Assembly: GCF_907164575.1 (NCBI RefSeq)
Contig: NZ_CAJQYY010000009.1
Span: 1-64,000, forward strand
Direction of reading: 5' to 3'
DNA: 64,000 nucleotides
Source: Paraburkholderia gardini
GTDB lineage: Bacteria > Pseudomonadota > Gammaproteobacteria > Burkholderiales > Burkholderiaceae
Shown here: piece after piece, positions 58,899-64,000 of the stretch
Layout: each line of letters starts with the position of its first letter
How positions within the stretch are numbered: position 1 is the first letter of the stretch
Notes under the pieces: generated by a model
Told to the model about the DNA's origin: nothing
Databases searched by the model: none
What the model saw: the letters and a program-made list of their open reading frames with translations, nothing else
Position numbers and translations under genes: made by a program

Positions 58899-60104
58899 TC
58901 AGGGTTTTTCGATGGCGCCGCCGGGGCCGTCCGAAGGTGCGGACGGGTTGGCTGTGTTGTCGCTGTCCGGGTCTGGCGTGGCGGACGTACCGCGCCAGCG
59001 CAGTTCGATCTGCGTGCCGTTCGGTTCGGTCTGCACGAGCCGCGCAGGCAGCCAGCCGAGCGACGGCGCGAGCCATACATCGATGCGTCGCCGGTCGCGT
59101 TCGCGTCGCGGCAGGCGCATGAAGTGACGCGCCTCGACGTAGCCGCCCGGTATGCGCACGCTTTCGTCACCGATCGTCTCGATGGGCCAGATTTCGCCGC
59201 TGTCGTTGTCGGCGACATAGAACTCGCGCGTGACGCCAGGTTTGTACGCGGCAGGGTCACCGCGTACGAGACTCGCCAGTTGCATGACCATGCTGAAGCG
59301 ATCCTGCGCGCCATCTGGCAGCGCCAGGGTGGTCGGCGTGCGCGTGAAGGCGATCTGTCTGTCGGCGTGATTGAAAATCGTCACGTCTTCGGCGCGATGG
59401 CCGCGCTTTTCGATGTACTGATCGGGTGCAATGCCAAACGCGTCGACATGGCCATGACTCGCGTACGTGAAGGTGCCGACAAACGGCAGCGGTACGGAGA
59501 CGATCATCTCGTAGGTGTGCCCATCGCTTGTCCAGTGGATCGTGCCGGGCTGGTTGCGCACACCGTTATAGAACGTGTCGTACTGCAGGTCGCCCGAAGG
59601 CGGCACGGAGAACTTCACGCCATGCGATGCCCCGGCGTTCCCGGTGCCCGATGCAGCGGTCGTGGCGCTCGCGACTCCGGTTGACGAAGCCGGCGATCCA
59701 GCCGATGTCGTTTCAGATGTAGCGGAAGCCGGCGTGCTATCAGCTGGCGCGGCTGTTACGGCATGCCTGGCTTCGGGACGTGTGATGGTCAGCACATGCT
59801 CACCGGGCGTGCGTGCAGGCGCGGGGTGAGCGGGCGCGGCGGGCTGCGGCGCAGCGTTCGCGGGCGCCTGCTCGACGCGTTCGGGCTTGAGCAGTGCGAC
59901 CTGCACACGGGCATGGTCTGGTTCGAGTGGTTGCGAGGCACTGCGATGACGCTCGATCCATTGCGCGGCGATCCAGTGCAGCAGCACCACGACAAGCAGC
60001 ACCGCGACCCAGCGCAACGCGCGCCTGCGCCGGTTCGCGGCTGGAGCGGGCGGCATGGCGCGCGGCGTACGTTCAGGACCGGAGGTGGGAGAGTGCGACA
60101 ACAT
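58899..60104 (-). CDS. DUF3108-domain membrane-anchored protein
   Basis: A 401-residue protein. A basic N-terminus (NRRRRALR) is followed by a membrane helix WVAVLLVVVLLHWIAAQWI (~32-50). Next comes a Pro/Ala/Thr/Ser-rich linker to ~160, and then a DUF3108 beta-rich periplasmic domain (LQYDTFYNGVRNQPGTIHWTSDGHTYEMIVSV ... GGYVEARHFMRLPRRERDRRRIDVWLAPSLGWLPARLVQTEPNGTQIELRW). DUF3108 proteins are thought to sit in the envelope; function unknown. It follows the IclR gene by 35 bases. An alternative start at residue 17 (MPPAPAANRRRR) is possible. Confidence 0.85.
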   Translation of the reverse strand: MLSHSPTSGPERTPRAMPPAPAANRRRRALRWVAVLLVVVLLHWIAAQWIERHRSASQPLEPDHARVQVALLKPERVEQAPANAAPQPAAPAHPAPARTPGEHVLTITRPEARHAVTAAPADSTPASATSETTSAGSPASSTGVASATTAASGTGNAGASHGVKFSVPPSGDLQYDTFYNGVRNQPGTIHWTSDGHTYEMIVSVPLPFVGTFTYASHGHVDAFGIAPDQYIEKRGHRAEDVTIFNHADRQIAFTRTPTTLALPDGAQDRFSMVMQLASLVRGDPAAYKPGVTREFYVADNDSGEIWPIETIGDESVRIPGGYVEARHFMRLPRRERDRRRIDVWLAPSLGWLPARLVQTEPNGTQIELRWRGTSATPDPDSDNTANPSAPSDGPGGAIEKP

Positions 60105-60139
60105 CGATGCGTGCGGGCCGGTGAGCGTCGGTTCGCCGG

Positions 60140-61060
60140 TCAGCGCGCATGCGCGCTGTAGCCCAGCTCATACGACAGTTTCCCCGCGCATCCGCGCATG
60201 GCCGTATCGACCGTTCCGTTCCAGCGGATATCGAACGCGCCTTCGTGTCCAAGCGCGATCAGACCCAGCGCGAGGTCGCCGGTTGAGTCGAATACCGGCA
60301 TGCAGAACGCGTGAATGGTGGGCAGCAGCATGCCTTCGACGCGCGCCGCGCCATGTTCACGCACATCGGCCAGTGCGGCCTCGACGTCATCGTGCGTGCG
60401 CGGTGTGTGTGCCCAGGTCGAGCGCCGCGAATCGGCAAGCTCACGCTCGATCATCGCGCCCGTCTTGCTGCGCGGAAGATAAGCGGCGAACAGCAGACCG
60501 GTTGCGGAACCGAGCAGCGGCATCACGTCGCCCAGCTTCAGCGACGCTTTCGCCGGATGACTCGACTCCATCCAGTGTACGACGGTCGGCCCCTGGTTGC
60601 CCCACACGGCGATGCCGACCGTGAAATCGAGCCGGTCGCGCATTTCGGCAAGCGCGATGCGCGCGAGCTTCACGCCGTCGACGCGCGCCAGTCTCGCGAG
60701 ACCCAGCTGCAACGCGAAGCCGCCAAGCTCATAGCGTCCCGACAGCGGATCCTGCGCGACGACGCCGAGTCGCAGAAAACTCACCAGGTAGCGATGCGCC
60801 TTCGCCGGACTCATGCCGGCGCGCTGGGCGAGGTCGCGCAGCATCATCGCGCGCGGCTCTTCGGTCAGCACCTCCAGCAGGCGAAACCCGACCTCGATCG
60901 ACTGGATGCCCGAACGCAGTTTTTCTTCGCCGGCTTCGTGCGTATCGGTTGCGTCGTCGTCGGTGGAGTCGATGGGGGTGGAATGCATTGCTCTGGCAGT
61001 GATGTCGGATGAAGTGGCGGCTGGCCGGTCATGTGAAGATACGGACAGGGCGCGCGGCAC
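60140..61060 (-). CDS. IclR-family transcriptional regulator
   Basis: A regulator of up to 306 residues, with a helix-turn-helix (~55-105: GFRLLEVLTEEPRAMMLRDLAQRAGMSPAKAHRYLVSFLRLG) and an IclR effector domain (~120-295) ending LSYELGYSAHAR. The N-terminal ~45 residues are low complexity. The ATG at 60988 (residue 25) is an equally plausible start. It is divergent from the FAH hydrolase, 170 bases away, and so probably regulates it. Confidence 0.9.
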   Translation of the reverse strand: MPRALSVSSHDRPAATSSDITARAMHSTPIDSTDDDATDTHEAGEEKLRSGIQSIEVGFRLLEVLTEEPRAMMLRDLAQRAGMSPAKAHRYLVSFLRLGVVAQDPLSGRYELGGFALQLGLARLARVDGVKLARIALAEMRDRLDFTVGIAVWGNQGPTVVHWMESSHPAKASLKLGDVMPLLGSATGLLFAAYLPRSKTGAMIERELADSRRSTWAHTPRTHDDVEAALADVREHGAARVEGMLLPTIHAFCMPVFDSTGDLALGLIALGHEGAFDIRWNGTVDTAMRGCAGKLSYELGYSAHAR

Positions 61061-61230
61061 GCAGGCGGTAACGCGTGTAAACAGGCAACGGACGGTAGCA
61101 GACTTCCACCCGATGCGCGCAACCGCAGCCCGACGCGTGAAGGCTCATGAAACACACACGTTTGGGCTGCGACGATTCACCATCGTAGAATAGATTCCTT
61201 CCATCGTCATCCACACTGCTGAAATCGCTT

Positions 61231-62223
61231 ATGAAACTTGCCACGCTAAAGGACGGCACGCGCGACGGTCAACTGATCGTCGTGTCCCGCGACCTGCATA
61301 CCGCGGCGATCGCGGACGCGATCGCGCCGACGCTCCAGCGCGTCCTCGATGACTGGGCCTTCTACGCGCCGCAACTGATCGATCTGTACGAGGCGCTGAA
61401 CCAGGGGCGCGCCCGCAACACGTTCCCGTTCGATCCGAAGGCGTGCATGGCGCCGCTGCCGCGCGCGTTCCAGTGGGCCGACGGCTCGTCGTACGTGAAT
61501 CACGTCGAGCTGGTGCGCCGCGCGCGCGGCGCCGAAATGCCGCCGGAATTCTGGACCGATCCGCTGATGTATCAGGGCGGCAGCGACGATTTCATCGGCC
61601 CGAAAGAAGATATCGTGTGCGAGTCGGAAGAATACGGCATCGACTTCGAGGCCGAAGTGGCCGTCATTACCGGCGACGTGCGCATGGGCGCAACGCCCGA
61701 GCAGGCCCTCAAGGCCGTGCGCCTCGTGACGCTCGCGAACGACGTTTCGCTGCGCAACCTGATTCCCGCCGAACTTGCCAAGGGCTTTGGCTTCTTCCAG
61801 AGCAAGCCGGCGACTTCGTTCGCACCCGTTGCCGTCACGCCCGACGAACTCGGCGAACACTGGCGCGAGGGGCGCGTGCATCGTCCGATGATCGTGCACT
61901 GGAACGGCAGGAAAGTCGGACAGCCGGATGCGGGCACCGACATGGTGTTTCATTTTGGCCAGCTGGTCGCGCACGCGGCAAAAACGCGCAATCTGCGGGC
62001 GGGCGCGATCGTCGGCTCGGGGACTGTGTCGAACAAGGACGCGAAGCGCGGCTATTGCTGCATCGCCGAGAAGCGTTGTCTTGAGACGATCGAACACGGC
62101 GCGCCGCAGACGGAATTCATGAAATACGGCGACACGGTGAAGATCGAGATGTTCGACGAAGCCGGCAAATCGATTTTCGGCTCGATCGACCAGTCGGTGG
62201 CGCCCGTCGAAGGGGCGCATTGA
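61231..62223 (+). CDS. Fumarylacetoacetate hydrolase family protein
   Basis: A 330-residue FAH-family enzyme that hydrolyses a C-C bond in a diketo acid such as fumarylacetoacetate. The catalytic domain runs ~90-325. Metal ligands are visible in SEEYGIDFEAEVAVITGDVRM (Glu pair and Asp), and LVTLANDVSLRNLIPAELAKGFGFFQSKPATSF holds the Lys and surrounding residues. GAIVGSGTVSNKDAKRGYCCIAEKRCLE and KYGDTVKIEMFDEAGKSIFG follow. The divergent IclR gene suggests aromatic-compound induction. The usual partner maleylacetoacetate isomerase is not next to it here. Confidence 0.92.
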   Translation: MKLATLKDGTRDGQLIVVSRDLHTAAIADAIAPTLQRVLDDWAFYAPQLIDLYEALNQGRARNTFPFDPKACMAPLPRAFQWADGSSYVNHVELVRRARGAEMPPEFWTDPLMYQGGSDDFIGPKEDIVCESEEYGIDFEAEVAVITGDVRMGATPEQALKAVRLVTLANDVSLRNLIPAELAKGFGFFQSKPATSFAPVAVTPDELGEHWREGRVHRPMIVHWNGRKVGQPDAGTDMVFHFGQLVAHAAKTRNLRAGAIVGSGTVSNKDAKRGYCCIAEKRCLETIEHGAPQTEFMKYGDTVKIEMFDEAGKSIFGSIDQSVAPVEGAH

Positions 62224-62460
62224 TCTGCCTGAGGAAATCCCTGGTTTAGGCATGGTTCACGCCCGGGCAACCTTTCAGGAGGGTTTCGCCCGATTACGCC
62301 GCATGCAGGCGTCGCTACACTGGCATACGCGTTCGTTTGCACGGCCTTTGTGCCGTGCCTCGCGCGATGCCCGGGAATCCCCATCGAGGCAGCAACCATC
62401 TTGCATGGGACCGGAGTAACGCCAGGACAAAAAACACATTGCCACGGTGAGGAGACTTGC

Positions 62461-63696
62461 ATGCGAATCCGGTCGTTCATTCCCAGATCCGGTCGTCCCC
62501 GGACGCAGGTTCAATCCGGCGGCCGCTCTGTCCCGGCTCGCGTTCTTCGACGGCTCGTGCTTGGGCTCGCCGTCTCGATGAGCGTCGCGCTTCCTGTCAC
62601 AGCCGCGGCTCAGGTGAAGATCGGGCTGGTGCTGTCGCTGACGGGGCCGGCGGCCTCGCTGGGTATTCCTGCGCGCGACACCGTGGCGCTGTTTCCGAAA
62701 GAACTGGCTGGCCAGAAAGTCGAATATCTCGTGTTCGACGACGCGTCGGATACCACCCAGGCCGTCCAGAACACGAAGAAGCTGATCTCCGAAGAACACG
62801 TCGACGCCATCATCGGCTCGTCGATCACGCCGAATTCGCTCGCGATGATCGACGTGATCGCCGAAGGGCAGACACCGACGATCTCGCTCGCCTCGTCCGC
62901 GAAGATCATCGAGCCGGTGGACGCGAAGCGTCGCTGGATGTTCAAGACGCCGCAGACCGACGCGATGATGGCCTCGGCGATCGCGGAACACGCCAGCGAA
63001 CACGGCGTGAAGACGATCGCCTATATCGGCCAGGCGGATGCGCTCGGCGAAACCTTTTACGCCGAAGTCGCGAAGTTCGCGCAACTCCACAAGATCACGG
63101 TCGTCGCTAACGAGCGCTTCAATCGCACCGATCCGGGCGTCACCGGCCAGATTCTCAAGATCATGGCGACGCATCCCGATGCCGTGGTCGTAGGCGCCGC
63201 CGGCACGCCCGCCGCGCTCCCGCCGAAGACACTGAAAGCGCGCGGCTACAAAGGCTTGATCTATCACAACCACGGCGTGGGCAATAACGACTTCCTGCGC
63301 GTGTGCGGCGCGGATTGCAACGGTACGTTCCTGCCCGCGAGCCCGGTGCTGGTTGCCGCGCAACTACCCGTCGACCATCCGGCAAAGCGACTCGCGCTCG
63401 ACTACATCGCGCGTTTCGAGGCGCAGCACGGCGCGGGCAGCGTATCGGCGTTCGGTTCGTACACATGGGATGCAGGGCTGCTGCTGGGTAACGCCATACC
63501 GATCGCGCTGAAGACGGCGGCGCCTGGCACGCCTGAATTTCGCCAGGCGCTGCGCGATGCACTCGAGGCGACGCGCGATCTCGCGGACTCCAATGGTATT
63601 GTCAACATGAGCACGACTGATCACCTTGGCCTCGACCAGCGCGCCCGCGTCATGGTGGAGATTCGCGACGGCAAGTGGGTGTATCAGGCGCGCTGA
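62461..63696 (+). CDS. LivK-like branched-chain amino-acid-type ABC transporter substrate-binding protein
   Basis: A 411-residue periplasmic binding protein of the leucine/isoleucine/valine-binding (Peripla_BP_6) family. It has a long, Arg-rich n-region before the signal core LRRLVLGLAVSMSVALPVTAAAA-like stretch (about residues 31-51). The mature start is QVKIGLVLSLTGPAASLGIPARDTV. Family motifs include IIGSSITPNSLAMIDV, TIAYIGQADALGETFYAEV and FGSYTWDAGLLL. In catabolic clusters such proteins often bind aromatic acids. GAGGAG lies ~9 bases before ATG 62461. The next gene begins at or soon after its stop. Confidence 0.9.
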   Translation: MRIRSFIPRSGRPRTQVQSGGRSVPARVLRRLVLGLAVSMSVALPVTAAAQVKIGLVLSLTGPAASLGIPARDTVALFPKELAGQKVEYLVFDDASDTTQAVQNTKKLISEEHVDAIIGSSITPNSLAMIDVIAEGQTPTISLASSAKIIEPVDAKRRWMFKTPQTDAMMASAIAEHASEHGVKTIAYIGQADALGETFYAEVAKFAQLHKITVVANERFNRTDPGVTGQILKIMATHPDAVVVGAAGTPAALPPKTLKARGYKGLIYHNHGVGNNDFLRVCGADCNGTFLPASPVLVAAQLPVDHPAKRLALDYIARFEAQHGAGSVSAFGSYTWDAGLLLGNAIPIALKTAAPGTPEFRQALRDALEATRDLADSNGIVNMSTTDHLGLDQRARVMVEIRDGKWVYQAR

Positions 63697-63767
63697 TGCG
63701 CGAACGTTCACCCTGGTGTTTCTCGTCGCCGCTTTCCGATACGAACCGTTCTACTGGATCGACCGTC

Positions 63768-64000
63768 ATGTCTCACGATTCGCCAGATCAAGGCACACCG
63801 AATCCGGATTTCTACGCCGGGTATCACGCGCTGCGATTGCGGCGCCATCCGCACGGCATTCTCGAAATCGTGATGAGCGGCGAAGGTGCGAACAAAAGCG
63901 GCCTCGCGACCGCCGATGCTCACATGCATCGCGAGCTGGCGGATATCTGGCGCGATATCGACCGCGATCCGGAAGTGCGCGTCGCGGTGATCCGCGGCGA
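63768..64000 (+). CDS. Enoyl-CoA hydratase/isomerase family protein (5' part)
   Basis: The first ~78 codons of a crotonase-fold protein, cut by the window edge. It starts MSHDSPDQGTPNPDFYAGYHAL. The segment HGILEIVMSGEGANKSGLATADAHMHRELADIWRDIDRDPEVRVAVIRG matches the N-terminal beta strands and helix of the family. An upstream in-frame ATG at 63696 overlaps the preceding TGA (TGATG) and would add 24 residues by translational coupling. The choice between them is open. Its place after an ABC binding protein suggests a CoA-dependent catabolic operon. Confidence 0.85.
   Translation, partial: MSHDSPDQGTPNPDFYAGYHALRLRRHPHGILEIVMSGEGANKSGLATADAHMHRELADIWRDIDRDPEVRVAVIRG

Overview
The window is GC-rich, densely coded bacterial chromosome. 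The gene content points to Burkholderia sensu lato, most likely Paraburkholderia or a close relative. Evidence includes a KirBac-type potassium channel of the same length and motif layout as the Burkholderia pseudomallei protein, a fused indolepyruvate ferredoxin oxidoreductase, a methionine synthase split over two genes, the order argS / SPOR protein / dsbA / SDR, a bioA-bioF-bioD-bioB operon, and an intergenic inverted repeat of a kind common in Paraburkholderia. Core genes (argS, metH, bio, dsbA, aceK) suggest a primary chromosome. The genus call is inference from gene content; no database search was possible.

Layout. 0-5 kb: NCS2 nucleobase permease, CPA1 cation/proton antiporter, EAL phosphodiesterase. 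5-11 kb: fused IOR, KirBac channel, two small conserved-looking proteins. 10.7-14 kb: a sugar operon (LacI regulator, AGE-type epimerase/isomerase, PfkB kinase) with a palindromic candidate operator upstream. 14-17.5 kb: an EAL-CBS-GGDEF protein and a bile acid:sodium symporter family transporter. 18-25 kb: exported Pro-rich protein, porin, LysR regulator, nitronate monooxygenase, a haloacetate-dehalogenase-like hydrolase with the full catalytic set, and a divergent Lrp/DMT exporter pair. 25-30 kb: a four-gene run with 4-bp overlaps (YbaK, DUF1289, MaoC-like, metallo-hydrolase), then HMG-CoA lyase, glyoxylate/hydroxypyruvate reductase and a VOC protein. 30-33 kb: RBBP9-like hydrolase, a repeat-rich coiled-coil membrane protein, and an orphan sulfate-binding protein.

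32.7-37.1 kb is the biotin operon. 37.4-38.1 kb holds two ~290-bp repeat elements in inverted orientation, then a secreted hydrolase. 40-47 kb is an acyl-CoA/leucine-type catabolic neighbourhood: YchJ, SDR, thiolase, beta-carbonic anhydrase, AceK, a LiuR-like MerR regulator and a divergent metallo-hydrolase. Between the SDR and ychJ is a 26-codon reading frame that looks like the first ~16 codons of an acyl-CoA dehydrogenase fused in frame to its last ~10, an internal deletion scar. 47-54 kb: dipeptide-type binding protein, SDR, dsbA, SPOR protein, argS, DUF1840 and a tiny exported protein. 54-58 kb: split metH. 58-64 kb: DUF3567 and DUF3108 proteins, IclR regulator, FAH hydrolase, LivK-like binding protein, and the start of an enoyl-CoA hydratase cut by the window edge.

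Most of the window is ordinary housekeeping and catabolic sequence. I did not find a defence island, prophage, CRISPR array, insertion sequence, tRNA or rRNA. The observations most worth following are the acyl-CoA dehydrogenase deletion scar, the inverted repeat pair, the hendecad-repeat coiled-coil protein, the dehalogenase-like hydrolase beside a TetR-type palindrome, and an orphan terminator/small-RNA candidate near 25.1 kb.
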